From: Arsenicicoccus dermatophilus
GTDB taxonomy: Bacteria > Actinomycetota > Actinomycetes > Actinomycetales > Dermatophilaceae
Reading direction: 5' to 3'
NCBI RefSeq assembly: GCF_022568795.1
Contig: NZ_JAKZHU010000001.1
Span: forward strand, 868,001-932,000
Length of the DNA stretch: 64,000 bases
This document shows, piece after piece, positions 27,490-36,382 of this stretch; the stretch's first letter is position 1; each line of letters opens with the position of its first letter. Below the pieces are notes generated by a model. The model had not been told where the DNA came from and did not search any database. It saw nothing but the letters and a program-made list of their open reading frames with translations. The position numbers and the translations under genes are program-made.

Positions 27490-28116
27490 ATGACCGACCG
27501 CACCGTCCACCTGTCCGCAGCCCCACCGCTGCCGTCCCGCCCCGGGATCACCGCCGCGGCGCCGGACCTCACGGTCGCCCGCGAGTCCGCCCCGGCCGGA
27601 CCGACGGAGACCATCCCCACCGCGCCGGTGGGTGCCGACACCCCGCTCCTGGAGCGGGAGGTGGCCCCGGTGACGGACCGCGAGTGGGCGGGTTATGCCC
27701 TCGGGGCCTCCGCCCTGGCGGTGCTGGGGTCCTTCGGCCCCTGGCTCATCGGGACGGTCATGGTCAGTCAGCTGACGGTCGCCGGAACCCAGGGGGACGG
27801 CGTCTACACGCTGGCGCTGGGTCTGCTCGCGGCGGCGACGGCCCACCTGCACCGGCGCCGAGGCGGCATCGGGATGAGCTGGGCGCCCTGGACGCTCGCG
27901 GTGCTCGGAGCGGGCTGCGCGGGGTCGACCATCCCGGCGCTGCACAAGATCGCCACGACCCACCAGGAGGGCCTGAGCATGTCGCCCGGGTGGGGGCTGA
28001 TCGTGGCGCTGCTGAGCGGGATCGCGCTCACGGCGGTGGGTGTCGCGTGGGCGCTGCCGGCTCGTCACCGCCCCCTCCACCCGGCTCCGGCGACCCTGCC
28101 CGAGCCCGGGGCCTGA
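27490..28116 (+). CDS. Membrane protein of unknown function
   Basis: A 208-residue protein. Residues 1-65 are Pro/Ala/Thr-rich and probably cytoplasmic; four hydrophobic segments follow (ALGASALAVLGSFGPWLIG, YTLALGLLAAATAHL, WTLAVLGAGCAGSTI, WGLIVALLSGIALTAVGVAW). No enzyme motif is visible. It lies alone between the MFS gene and deoA. The 163-bp gap upstream shows nothing further. Confidence 0.7.
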   Translation: MTDRTVHLSAAPPLPSRPGITAAAPDLTVARESAPAGPTETIPTAPVGADTPLLEREVAPVTDREWAGYALGASALAVLGSFGPWLIGTVMVSQLTVAGTQGDGVYTLALGLLAAATAHLHRRRGGIGMSWAPWTLAVLGAGCAGSTIPALHKIATTHQEGLSMSPGWGLIVALLSGIALTAVGVAWALPARHRPLHPAPATLPEPGA

Positions 28117-28196
28117 GCCCGGCGGACCCTCGCCCGGCGGGGCCTGGGCAGCCCCGCGCGGGGTGCACCGAGCGTAGGACCGACCCGGACCGCCGG

Positions 28197-28202
28197 TAGT
28201 GT
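28197..28202 (+). promoter_or_regulatory. -10 box for deoA (leaderless type)
   Basis: TAGTGT lies 6 nt before the ATG at 28209. The intervening CCTCCC is not a ribosome-binding site. Confidence 0.5.
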
Positions 28203-28208
28203 CCTCCC

Positions 28209-29498
28209 ATGAGCGAGCAGCACGACGTCGTCGAGATCATCCGGGCCAAGCGTGATCACCAGGCCCTCAGCGACGGCCAGATCGACTGGGTGGTCGATGC
28301 CTACACCCGCGGGGTCGTGGCCGACGAGCAGATGTCGGCCCTGGCGATGGCGATCCTGCTCAACGGCATGGAGCGGCGCGAGATCGCCCGCTGGACCGCG
28401 GCGATGATCGCGACCGGGCAGCGCATGGACTTCTCCTCGCTGAGCCGGCCCACGGCCGACAAGCACTCGACCGGTGGGGTCGGCGACAAGATCACCCTGC
28501 CGCTCGCGCCCCTCGTCGCGGCGTGCGGCGTCGCCGTTCCCCAGCTGTCCGGCCGCGGCCTCGGCCACACCGGCGGCACCCTCGACAAGCTCGAGTCCAT
28601 CCCCGGGTGGCGGGCGGCGCTGACCAACGACGAGATGATGCGCCAGCTCGAGGACGTCGGCGCCGTCGTCTGCGCGGCAGGCTCCGGGCTGGCCCCGGCC
28701 GACAAGAAGCTCTATGCCCTGCGCGACGTCACCGGCACCGTCGAGGCGATCCCGCTCATCGCCAGCTCGATCATGTCCAAGAAGATCGCCGAGGGCACCG
28801 GCGCGCTCGTCCTGGACGTCAAGGTCGGCTCCGGCGCGTTCATGAAGTCGCTCGACGACGCCCGCGAGCTCGCCCGCACCATGGTCGATCTCGGCACCGA
28901 CGCCGGCGTCACCACCGTCGCCCTCCTCACCGACATGAGCACCCCGCTGGGCCTGACCGCGGGCAACGCCCTCGAGGTCCGCGAGTCCGTCGAGGTGCTC
29001 GCCGGCGGCGGACCCCAGGACGTCGTCGACCTCACCGTGGCGCTCGCCCGCGAGATGCTCACCGCCGCAGGCCGACCCGACGAGGACCCCGCCCAGGCGC
29101 TCGCCGACGGCCGCGCCATGGACGTGTGGCGGGCGATGATCGCCGCGCAGGGCGGGGACCCCGACGCGCCCCTGCCCACGAGCCGGGAGCAGCACGTGGT
29201 CACCGCCGCCGAGAGCGGTGTCCTGCAGCGTCTCGACGCGTATGCCGTGGGCCTGGCGGCCTGGCGGCTCGGGGCCGGACGGGCCCGCCAGCAGGACCCG
29301 GTGCAGGCCGCCGCCGGTGTCGAGATCCACGCCCGCCCCGGCGATCTCGTGGCCGCGGGGCAGCCCCTGCTCACCCTGCACACCGACACCCCGGAGCGCG
29401 TCGACCGCGCCGTCGCCGCCCTCGAGGATGCGTGGGCGATCGGCGAGGGGCAGCCTGAGCGGCACGAGGTGGTGCTGGACCGCATCGCCCGCGGGTGA
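28209..29498 (+). CDS. deoA: Thymidine phosphorylase
   Basis: Phosphorolysis of thymidine and deoxyuridine to base and deoxyribose 1-phosphate. The 429 residues contain the thymidine/pyrimidine phosphorylase signature region SGRGLGHTGGTLDKLES and the phosphate-binding KHSTGGVGDKITLPLAPLVA. The sequence SIMSKKIAEGTGALVLDVKVG is typical. Together with cdd (22.4 kb) it handles pyrimidine deoxynucleosides. Start: ATG at 28209, supported by the TAGTGT box. Confidence 0.94.
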   Translation: MSEQHDVVEIIRAKRDHQALSDGQIDWVVDAYTRGVVADEQMSALAMAILLNGMERREIARWTAAMIATGQRMDFSSLSRPTADKHSTGGVGDKITLPLAPLVAACGVAVPQLSGRGLGHTGGTLDKLESIPGWRAALTNDEMMRQLEDVGAVVCAAGSGLAPADKKLYALRDVTGTVEAIPLIASSIMSKKIAEGTGALVLDVKVGSGAFMKSLDDARELARTMVDLGTDAGVTTVALLTDMSTPLGLTAGNALEVRESVEVLAGGGPQDVVDLTVALAREMLTAAGRPDEDPAQALADGRAMDVWRAMIAAQGGDPDAPLPTSREQHVVTAAESGVLQRLDAYAVGLAAWRLGAGRARQQDPVQAAAGVEIHARPGDLVAAGQPLLTLHTDTPERVDRAVAALEDAWAIGEGQPERHEVVLDRIARG

Positions 29499-29583
29499 GC
29501 CCCTGGCCGGCTGAGCACGCACCGGCACCGCACCGACCGGTCCGACCAGATCCTTCTCGGCATACGCACGCAAGGAGATCCGC

Positions 29584-30738
29584 ATGAGCCTCGTCCGGTG
29601 GCCCGCCCTCGACCAGCTGCGGGAGCGCACCAGCGCCAAGTGGTCGCTCTACGAGCCCGACGTGCTGCCGATGACCGTCGCCGAGATGGACTGCGCCCTG
29701 GCGCCGGTCGTGGCCGACGCGCTGCACGAGGCGATCTCGCGCGGAGACACCGGCTACCCGAGCTTCGGCCGGGGGCTGCAGGAGGCCTTCGCGGGCTTCG
29801 CCGAGCGCCGCTGGGGCTGGCGGGTGGACGAGTCCCAGGCGACGCTGTGCGCCGACGTGTCGGTCGGGATCATGGCCGCGATGACGGCGCTGCTCGACGA
29901 GGGCGACACGGTGGTGATCATGCCGCCGGTCTACCCGCCGTTCTTCCACTACGGCGCAGAGACCGGCATGCGCACCGTCGAGGTGCCGCTGCTGCTGGGC
30001 GACGCGGGCCACGCCATCGACCTGGACGGCATCGAGCGCGAGCTGCGCGCCGGCGCCCGCGCGGTGCTGCTGTGCCACCCGCACAACCCCGTCGGCCTGG
30101 TCCACCCGCGCGCCGAGCTGGCCGCCCTCGCCGAGCTGGTCGCCCGCCACGACGCCTGTGTCATCAGCGACGAGATCCACGCCCCGCTGACCCTGCCGGG
30201 GACGACGTTCACGCCCTACCTCGCCGTCTCGGACGCTGCCCGCGAGCACGGCGTCGCGATGCACGCCGCCTCCAAGGCGTGGAACATCGCCGGCCTCAAG
30301 GCCGCCCTCATCGTCACCGACAGCGCCACCGTGCGGGGGCGCCTGGCGGGCGGTCTGCCCTACGAGCTGCCCTACCACGCAGGGCAGCTCGGCTATCTCG
30401 CCGCCGAGGCGGCCTATCGCGGCGGCGACGCCTGGCTGGACGACCTGGTCACCGACCTCGCCGCCCACCACGAGCAGCTGCGCCGCGGTCTGCCCGCCGG
30501 CGCCCGGGTCGTCGCTCCCGCCCGCGCGACCTTCCTGACCTGGGTGGACGTCTCCGGTCTCGGGCTCGGCGACGACCCGGCAGGACGGTTGCTCACCGAC
30601 GCCCGGCTCGCGGTCGGGATCGGCGCGGAGTTCGGCGCGCGCTGGCACGACCACGTGCGCTTCAACGTGGGCACCGGGCCCGCGATCATCGACGAGGGCC
30701 TGCGCCGACTGGCCGCGGTGGCGGGGGAGGACCGCTGA
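29584..30738 (+). CDS. PLP-dependent aminotransferase / C-S lyase (MalY/PatB type)
   Basis: A class I/II fold-type I PLP enzyme of 384 residues. The Schiff-base lysine is in ASKAWNIAGLK, and CHPHNPVGLVH plus ISDEIHAPLTLPG form the PLP pocket. The sequence MTVAEMDCALAPVVADAL near the N-terminus is the MalY/PatB hallmark, so cystathionine beta-lyase activity is the best guess. Start: ATG at 29584 with AAGGAG 7 nt upstream. Its stop overlaps the start of the next small gene (TGATG), suggesting coupling. Confidence 0.83.
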   Translation: MSLVRWPALDQLRERTSAKWSLYEPDVLPMTVAEMDCALAPVVADALHEAISRGDTGYPSFGRGLQEAFAGFAERRWGWRVDESQATLCADVSVGIMAAMTALLDEGDTVVIMPPVYPPFFHYGAETGMRTVEVPLLLGDAGHAIDLDGIERELRAGARAVLLCHPHNPVGLVHPRAELAALAELVARHDACVISDEIHAPLTLPGTTFTPYLAVSDAAREHGVAMHAASKAWNIAGLKAALIVTDSATVRGRLAGGLPYELPYHAGQLGYLAAEAAYRGGDAWLDDLVTDLAAHHEQLRRGLPAGARVVAPARATFLTWVDVSGLGLGDDPAGRLLTDARLAVGIGAEFGARWHDHVRFNVGTGPAIIDEGLRRLAAVAGEDR

Positions 30739-30917
30739 TGGAGGGCAACCGGTGGGCGGGCAAGGTGCTCGCGATCGTCATCGTGCTGATGGTCCTCGGG
30801 CCGTTGATCCTGCTGAGCGTGGTGAAGCCGTCCGACTGGGCGCTGCCCACCATCGCGTTCGTCCTGACCGGGGTGTACGTCTGGCTGCACAACCGCAACC
30901 AGGCCCGCCGCGGGTGA
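30738..30917 (+). CDS. Small membrane protein (59 aa)
   Basis: Starts at the ATG overlapping the aminotransferase stop. Two hydrophobic segments (VLAIVIVLMVLGPLILLSVV and LPTIAFVLTGVYVWL) with a positively charged end (HNRNQARRG). Function unknown; coupling to the aminotransferase is the main evidence that it is translated. The 285 bp that follow hold no gene I can support. Confidence 0.65.
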   Translation: MEGNRWAGKVLAIVIVLMVLGPLILLSVVKPSDWALPTIAFVLTGVYVWLHNRNQARRG

Positions 30918-31149
30918 CCCACCCTCGCCGACAGCGGCCGCAACGGTCCTGGCGGACACGACGAAGGCCGTCTCCCAGCCCGGTTGCGAGGACGCCGCGT
31001 CGCCCGCGACGCGGTGGACGGCTGCGCAGGGCGTTGTCCGAGCGAGCGAGAAGAGCGACGTCCCGGTCCCAGATCCTGCGACGACAGGGCATGACCCGGC
31101 CCGCCACGTCCGGCGGGGGGCACCGAGGTCGACCCTGCCGACCGGCCGG

Positions 31150-31155
31150 TAAGGT
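31150..31155 (+). promoter_or_regulatory. Possible -10 box upstream of the small membrane protein gene
   Basis: TAAGGT, followed after 33 nt by a clear AAGGAG ribosome-binding site (31189-31194) and the GTG start at 31203. This is a conventional leader, unlike the leaderless genes nearby. Confidence 0.4.
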
Positions 31156-31202
31156 GCGGTGCCCACACCGGGCAAACACCTGCACCGCAAGGAGATTCAC
31201 CC

Positions 31203-31481
31203 GTGGGCGGCGCCGCCATCCTGATCCTGTCCTTCGTGACCACCGCGACCGCGGTCACCCTGATGAAGGGCGTCCTCGCGCCTCGGCTCCGGCTGGGGGC
31301 CAGGGTCGTGCTGGCCCTGGCGTTCGCCGCCGTCGCCTTCGCCGCGCCCGTCATCGTGGGGCGGTTCCTGCCCACCGAGCTGGTGCTGGTCGTGGATCTG
31401 ACCAGGGTCGTCCTGGCGGGCTGTCACTTCGTCGGTGTCTTCAGCGGATTCGTCTTCGGCACCCAGCTCGGGAGGCGCTGA
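31203..31481 (+). CDS. Small membrane protein (92 aa)
   Basis: A 92-residue protein with three hydrophobic segments (AAILILSFVTTATAVTLM, VVLALAFAAVAFAAPVIVG, ELVLVVDLTRVVLAGCHFVG). Start: GTG at 31203 with AAGGAG 8 nt upstream, one of the best ribosome-binding sites in this part of the window. No family recognised. Confidence 0.65.
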   Translation: MGGAAILILSFVTTATAVTLMKGVLAPRLRLGARVVLALAFAAVAFAAPVIVGRFLPTELVLVVDLTRVVLAGCHFVGVFSGFVFGTQLGRR

Positions 31482-31570
31482 CCGGCGATCAGGAGGGATC
31501 TGAGGGCGTGCCGACCGGCGCGGCCCGGCCTGCGCGACATCCCCCTTCGCCCCGCCCACGGCACATCCCG

Positions 31571-31845
31571 TCGGCCACCGTGGGCCTGGTCTTCGCGATG
31601 ATGGGCTTCCTGAGCTTCCTGCTGGCCCCCTCGGCGGCACCCTGATCGACCTCGTCGGGTCGCGGCCGGTGATCCTGTGGGGCGTCGCCGTCGAGGCGGT
31701 GTCGGCCTCTCTGCTCGGCCACGTGGACTCCACCGCGCGGGCCCTCGCGATCGCGGCCCTGCTGTTCCCCTCGCTGCGCCGCCTCCTCACCGACGCCGAG
31801 GACGGCATCCCCCACCCCGAGCGCCGGGCGACCCGGCTAGGTTGA
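31571..31845 (+). pseudogene. Frameshifted membrane-protein fragment, MFS-like
   Basis: Two hydrophobic pieces sit in adjacent frames. One is TVGLVFAMMGFLSFLLAPSAAP, ending in TGA at about 31645. The other, in the next frame, is GGTLIDLVGSRPVILWGVAV and onward to the TGA at 31843-31845. A one-base shift near 31630 would join them as LLAP-LGGTLIDLVG, reminiscent of the MFS loop after TM2. No start codon or ribosome-binding site is obvious, so this looks like a short relic filling the 368-bp gap. Confidence 0.35.
31838..31843 (+). promoter_or_regulatory. -10 box for the cupin gene (leaderless type)
   Basis: TAGGTT lies 6 nt before the ATG at 31850. The spacer GAGAGG could also act as a weak ribosome-binding site. 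Confidence 0.4.
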
Positions 31846-31849
31846 GAGG

Positions 31850-32215
31850 ATGCCGGAGCTGATCACCGACCCCGTCCGCATCCCCGTCCCCGGCGGCAAG
31901 GTCGTCGACGAGCACGTCGGTGCCGCCTCCACGGGTGACCGGGGCGTCTCCGTCGCCCGCATGGTCGCCCCCGCCGGGTGGAGCGAGCCGGCCCAGACGC
32001 CGGACTTCGACGAGGTCACCGTGGTGCTCGCGGGCGAGGTCCTCGTCGAGCACGACGGCGGTACCGTGCACGTCGGCCCGGGTCAGAGCGTCGTCACCCG
32101 GGCCGGGGAGCGGATCCGCTACTCCTGCGGCCCGCAGGGCGCGGAGTACCTCGCGATCTGCACCCCCGCCTTCACACCGAACACCGCCCACCGAGACGAG
32201 GAGCCACAGCCATGA
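31850..32215 (+). CDS. Cupin-domain protein
   Basis: A small beta-barrel protein of 121 residues. The cupin motifs are visible as [19 protein letters not shown] and [20 protein letters not shown]. The first metal-ligand histidines of motif 1 are replaced (PDFDEVTVV), so metal binding is doubtful. Its TGA overlaps the adenosine deaminase ATG (ATGA), indicating a two-gene operon. The role is unknown; binding of a purine-related ligand or regulation of salvage is possible but speculative. Confidence 0.78.
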   Translation: MPELITDPVRIPVPGGKVVDEHVGAASTGDRGVSVARMVAPAGWSEPAQTPDFDEVTVVLAGEVLVEHDGGTVHVGPGQSVVTRAGERIRYSCGPQGAEYLAICTPAFTPNTAHRDEEPQP

Positions 32216-33354
32216 GCGACCCCACGATCCTTCCGGCATACGACGTCGACCCGCTGGTCGCCCGCGTGCCCAAGGTGCTCCTTCACGAGCACCTCGACGG
32301 CGGGGTGCGTCCGAGCACGGTCCTCGAGCTGGCTCAGGAGACCGGGTATGCCGACCTGCCCGCGGCGACGCCGGGTGACCTCGGCCGGTGGTTCCGCGAG
32401 AGCGCGGACAGCGGGTCGCTGGAGCGCTACCTGGAGACCTTCGCGCACACCGTCGCGGTGATGCAGACCCAGGACGCGCTGCGCCGGGTCGCCCGCGAGG
32501 AAGCCCTGGATCTCGCGGCCGACGGCGTGGTCTATGCCGAGGTGCGCTACGCCCCCGAGCTGCACCTGGAGCGCGGGCTGACGCCTGCCCAGGTGGTCGA
32601 GGCGGTCAACGCCGGGCTGCGCGAGGGGGAGGGGCTCGCCCGCGAGGCCGGCCGCCCGATCCGCGTCACCGCGCTGCTGACCGCCATGCGGCACGCGGCG
32701 ATGTCGCGGGAGATCGCCGAGCTGGCGGTGCGTTTCCGTGACGAGGGGGTCAGCGGCTTCGACATCGCCGGGGCCGAGGCGGGTCACCCGCCGACGCGGC
32801 ACCTGGACGCCTTCCAGCACCTCGCCCGGGAGAACGCCCACTTCACCATCCACGCGGGGGAGGCCTTCGGGCTGCCGTCGATCCAGGAGGCGCTGACCTG
32901 GTGCGGGGCCGACCGGCTCGGGCACGGGGTGCGGATCGTCGACGACCTCACGGTGGACGGCACCCCGGTGCCGTCGTGGGTGGCCGAGCACGGTCGGCTG
33001 CCGGACCCCGCCCAGGTGCGCCTCGGACGGCTCGCGGCCTACGTGCGGGACAAGCGCGTCCCGCTGGAGATGTGCCCGTCGAGCAATGTCCAGACCGGAG
33101 CCTCGCCGAGCATCGCGCTGCACCCGATCACCCTGCTCAAGGACCTGCGGTTCCGGGTGACGGTCAACACCGACAACCGCCTGATGAGCGACACCTCGAT
33201 GGGGCGGGAGATGACCCTGCTGGTGCGCGAGTCGGGCTGGGGTGCCAGCGATCTGCGGTGGGTCACCATCAACGCGATGAAGTCGGCCTTCCTGCCCTTC
33301 GACGAGCGCCTCGCCCTCATCGACGAGGTGATCAAGCCGGGATATGCGGAGTGA
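32212..33354 (+). CDS. add: Adenosine deaminase
   Basis: Converts adenosine and deoxyadenosine to inosine and deoxyinosine. The 380-residue protein shows the zinc ligands His25 and His27 in LLHEHLDGG, the catalytic [16 protein letters not shown], the [10 protein letters not shown] segment and [10 protein letters not shown] with the metal-binding Asp. Start: ATG at 32212, overlapping the cupin stop. The inosine produced is the substrate of deoD at 38 kb. Confidence 0.94.
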   Translation: MSDPTILPAYDVDPLVARVPKVLLHEHLDGGVRPSTVLELAQETGYADLPAATPGDLGRWFRESADSGSLERYLETFAHTVAVMQTQDALRRVAREEALDLAADGVVYAEVRYAPELHLERGLTPAQVVEAVNAGLREGEGLAREAGRPIRVTALLTAMRHAAMSREIAELAVRFRDEGVSGFDIAGAEAGHPPTRHLDAFQHLARENAHFTIHAGEAFGLPSIQEALTWCGADRLGHGVRIVDDLTVDGTPVPSWVAEHGRLPDPAQVRLGRLAAYVRDKRVPLEMCPSSNVQTGASPSIALHPITLLKDLRFRVTVNTDNRLMSDTSMGREMTLLVRESGWGASDLRWVTINAMKSAFLPFDERLALIDEVIKPGYAE

Positions 33355-33497
33355 CCTTCCGTGATATCTCCTCGTCGGGCCGGGGTCGACGAAACGATTC
33401 GCAGATAGTCCATCCGTGTCCCTTGAACAGGTATGTCCCAGGGATCTACAGTTTGCTCACTTACCACCACCCATCCAGGTGACAGATTGGATCCCCC

Positions 33498-35399
33498 ATG
33501 TCACGCTCCACCCCCCGTCCCGGGCGCCTGGCGATCACTCTCGCGGCCTCGCTGACCCTGGCCTCCGGGGTGCCGGCCGCACCGGTCCACGCGGCGACGC
33601 AGCCGCGTGAGGCCGGCGCTCCCACCCCCGCAGCCCCCACCCCCGCGGCCCGCGCCGCCGAGCCCGCCGAGCTGATCGTCAAGTTCAAGCCCGAGCACCG
33701 TGGCCTGCAGGCCACCTCCGAGCGCCGCCAGACCCTCGCCGCCGCGGGTCGCCGGGGCGGCTCCACCCTGTCCGAGGTCCGCACGCTCGGCATCGGGGCC
33801 ACCCTGGTCGCCACGACCGCCACCACCCCGGCCGCCACCGAGCGGGCCCGGCAGGCGCTGCTCGCCAGCGGCGCCGTGGAGTACGCCGTGGTCAACGGCC
33901 GCGTGTCGGGCTTCGACCTCCCCGGAGCCCCGAACGACCCGCGCTATCCCGAGCAGTGGGACCTCAACGACGCCATCGGCGGCATCAACGCGCCCGCCGC
34001 CTGGCAGCAGGCCCAGGGCAACGGCGCCGTGGTCGCGGTCCTGGACACCGGCATCACCAGGCATCCCGACCTGGACGCCAACGTGCTGCCCGGCTACGAC
34101 ATGGTCAGCAAGGCGGTCTACGCCCGCGACAACGACGGTCGCGACGCCAACCCCCAGGACGAGGGCGACTGGAACGCCGACGGCGAGTGCTCGGCCTCCT
34201 TCCAGCACGACTCCAGCTGGCACGGCACCCACGTCGCAGGGACCATCGCCGCGGTGACCGACAACCGCACCGGCGTCGCGGGCATCGCGCCCAAGGCCAA
34301 GATCGTCCCGGTCCGGGTCCTCGCCAAGTGCGGCGGCTCCGACGCCGACGTCATCGACGCCATCACGTGGGCGTCCGGCGGCGCGGTCGCCGGCACCACC
34401 CCCAACGCCAACCCCGCCAAGGTCGCCAACCTGAGCCTCGGTGGCAAGGAGGCCTGCACCCCGGCCTACCAGGAGGCCATCAACGCCGCCGCCGGTCGCG
34501 GCATGACCATCGTCACCGCCGCGGGCAACTCTCACGACGACTCGGCCAACTACGCTCCCGGCAACTGCGCTGGCGTGGTCAACGTCAGTGCCACCGGCAA
34601 GGGTGGCGCGCTCACGTACTACTCGAACCACGGCTCCAACATCGCCCTCGCGGCTCCCGGCGGCGAGAAGGACAAGATCGTGGGCGACACCGCGATCCTG
34701 TCGACGATGAACGCCGGGAAGACCACTCCGGGTGACCCGACCTACGTGCAGTACGCCGGCACCTCGATGGCTGCGCCCCACGTCGCCGGTGTGGCCGGGC
34801 TGCTGGTGGGGCTCAAGCCCACGCTGACTCCCGCCGAGGTGCGCAGCACGCTGACGTCCACCGCGCGCGCGTTCCCGTCCTCCTGCACCGGCTGCGGCGC
34901 GGGCATCCTGGACGCGGGCGCCGCGGTCGCCAAGGTGACCGGCAAGGTCCCCGACCAGGGCCGCGACATCCTCACCAACGGCGGCTTCGAGTCGGGCAGC
35001 ACCGGTTGGACGGCCACCCCCAGCACGGTCATCACGACCGGTGACGCCGCCGAGGGCACCCACCTGGCCAAGCTCAACGGCCAGGGCCGCACCAACACCG
35101 CGGCGCTGAGCCGCAGCGTGACCATCCCGTCGACCTCGCAGGCAACCTTGTCCTTCAAGCTCAAGGTCCTCAGCGACGAGATCACGACGACCACGCCGCG
35201 GGACACCCTCACCGTCACCGCGGGCAGCACGACGTTGGCGACCTACTCCAACCTGGGCAAGACCTCAGGCTACGTCGATGCCAGCATCGACCTGACGAAG
35301 TATGCCGGTCAGACGGTCACCCTGACCTGGACCGGCAAGGAGGACTCCTGGAAGCAGACGACCTTCCAGGTGGACGCGGTGGCCCTCAAGGTCCGGTGA
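33498..35399 (+). CDS. Secreted subtilisin-family (S8) serine protease with C-terminal accessory domain
   Basis: Exported protease of 633 residues. The signal peptide ends near residue 32 (VPAAPVHAA), and residues 55-140 look like an I9-type propeptide. The catalytic domain has Asp183 (VVAVLDTGI), His242 (WHGTHVAGT), the oxyanion Asn344 (AAGNSHDD) and Ser423 (YAGTSMAAPHVAG). Residues about 485-633 form a beta-rich domain beginning LTNGGFESGSTGW. The same domain ends the M4 metalloprotease at 52 kb. Start: ATG at 33498. The 143-bp upstream gap is AT-richer than average and probably holds the promoter, but no box is convincing. Confidence 0.9.
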   Translation: MSRSTPRPGRLAITLAASLTLASGVPAAPVHAATQPREAGAPTPAAPTPAARAAEPAELIVKFKPEHRGLQATSERRQTLAAAGRRGGSTLSEVRTLGIGATLVATTATTPAATERARQALLASGAVEYAVVNGRVSGFDLPGAPNDPRYPEQWDLNDAIGGINAPAAWQQAQGNGAVVAVLDTGITRHPDLDANVLPGYDMVSKAVYARDNDGRDANPQDEGDWNADGECSASFQHDSSWHGTHVAGTIAAVTDNRTGVAGIAPKAKIVPVRVLAKCGGSDADVIDAITWASGGAVAGTTPNANPAKVANLSLGGKEACTPAYQEAINAAAGRGMTIVTAAGNSHDDSANYAPGNCAGVVNVSATGKGGALTYYSNHGSNIALAAPGGEKDKIVGDTAILSTMNAGKTTPGDPTYVQYAGTSMAAPHVAGVAGLLVGLKPTLTPAEVRSTLTSTARAFPSSCTGCGAGILDAGAAVAKVTGKVPDQGRDILTNGGFESGSTGWTATPSTVITTGDAAEGTHLAKLNGQGRTNTAALSRSVTIPSTSQATLSFKLKVLSDEITTTTPRDTLTVTAGSTTLATYSNLGKTSGYVDASIDLTKYAGQTVTLTWTGKEDSWKQTTFQVDAVALKVR

Positions 35400-35427
35400 C
35401 CGGGGCGCTCCCCACACCGCGCAGGAG

Positions 35428-35458
35428 GACGGCCCCGGCAGGCGCAGCCGGGGCCGTC
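35428..35458. terminator. Terminator hairpin after the S8 protease
   Basis: Arms GACGGCCCCGGC / GCCGGGGCCGTC with a 7-nt loop, 28 bp after the stop. It lies between convergent genes. The 228 bp between it and the uridine kinase stop show no supported feature. Confidence 0.7.
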
Positions 35459-35686
35459 GGCGCGTCCGCCGATCGACGCGGCCTGCCGACGTGCGGCGCA
35501 CCGCGAGCACGCCGTCGGGACCCGCGGGATCTGCTCGGCGTGGTGACACCCAGCGGTTGAGCACCGGCCGGCCGCGGGAGTCTGGAGCCCACGTCGGGAT
35601 TCATAGCGGCAGGGCGGGCCGCGTCGGTGACCCGGGGCGACGCAAGGGCCTCGACCGCGAGTGCGCCGCCTCGCTGGACGGCACCG

Positions 35687-36382
35687 TCACCATCCCCACC
35701 GGCTTCCTGGGGCGAGCCGTGGGCTCCGTGCACCCCGTCCACCGTCGAGCCGCCGGGCCCGCTGCCAGGCCTCGCCCGGGGTGACCGGGTCGGCCCCGAG
35801 CCACACCTGGTGGGCGACCGTGCCACGCTCGCCCCGGCGCAGCGCGAGCCCGCGGCGCACCAGCGTCAGCGGGGGCTTGCGCCGCTCGCGCAGATCGCGG
35901 GCGAGCCGCAGCGTGAACGTGACCCACGGGGTGCGCCGCACGCACCAGGCCTCGCGGAGCAGCCCACGGCGGCGCAGGTCGCCCACCAGCTCGGCGGCGA
36001 AGATCCCCTCCGCGACCACGAGCCGGCCCGGCGGCAGCGTCACCCGCGCCCCGGCCACCCGGCGTGAGGTGGCGATGTCGTATCCCGGCAGGTCGACCTC
36101 GCCCGTCAGGCACAGGGCCTCCAGGGCGTCGAGCGCGGCGGCGGCGTCCCAGGACCGTGGGTCGTCCCAGTCCGGGATGCCGAGCTCGGCGAGCATGGGC
36201 AGGCCCGGGTCGTCGCCGTCGCGATAGAAGTCGTCGAGCCGGACGGTGGGCCAGTCCAGCTCGCGGCGCAGCCGGTCGGCGAGGCGGGACTTGCCCGCGC
36301 CGCCCGGCCCGCACACCACGACCACCCGGGCGCGGTCGCCCGGCGCGACCGTGCGCGACGACCGCGCCGGGGCGTCGCTCAC
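35687..36382 (-). CDS. Uridine kinase family protein
   Basis: P-loop kinase of 231 residues that probably phosphorylates uridine or cytidine. It has Walker A GPGGAGKSRLA near residue 25, the substrate-binding LDDFYRDGDDPGLP and VVAEGIFAAELV. The start is a GTG at 36382 overlapping the phosphomutase stop (GTGA), so it is the last gene of the deoD-pmmB operon. The final 30 residues (RRLDGGRGARSPRLAPGSRW) look like an unconserved tail. Confidence 0.8.
   Translation of the reverse strand: MSDAPARSSRTVAPGDRARVVVVCGPGGAGKSRLADRLRRELDWPTVRLDDFYRDGDDPGLPMLAELGIPDWDDPRSWDAAAALDALEALCLTGEVDLPGYDIATSRRVAGARVTLPPGRLVVAEGIFAAELVGDLRRRGLLREAWCVRRTPWVTFTLRLARDLRERRKPPLTLVRRGLALRRGERGTVAHQVWLGADPVTPGEAWQRARRLDGGRGARSPRLAPGSRWGW

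Noticed and set aside
30918-31202. Search of the 285-bp gap for an RNA gene or riboswitch
   Set aside because: Apart from a promoter-like TAAGGT and the ribosome-binding site of the next gene I see no cloverleaf or stable conserved-looking fold.
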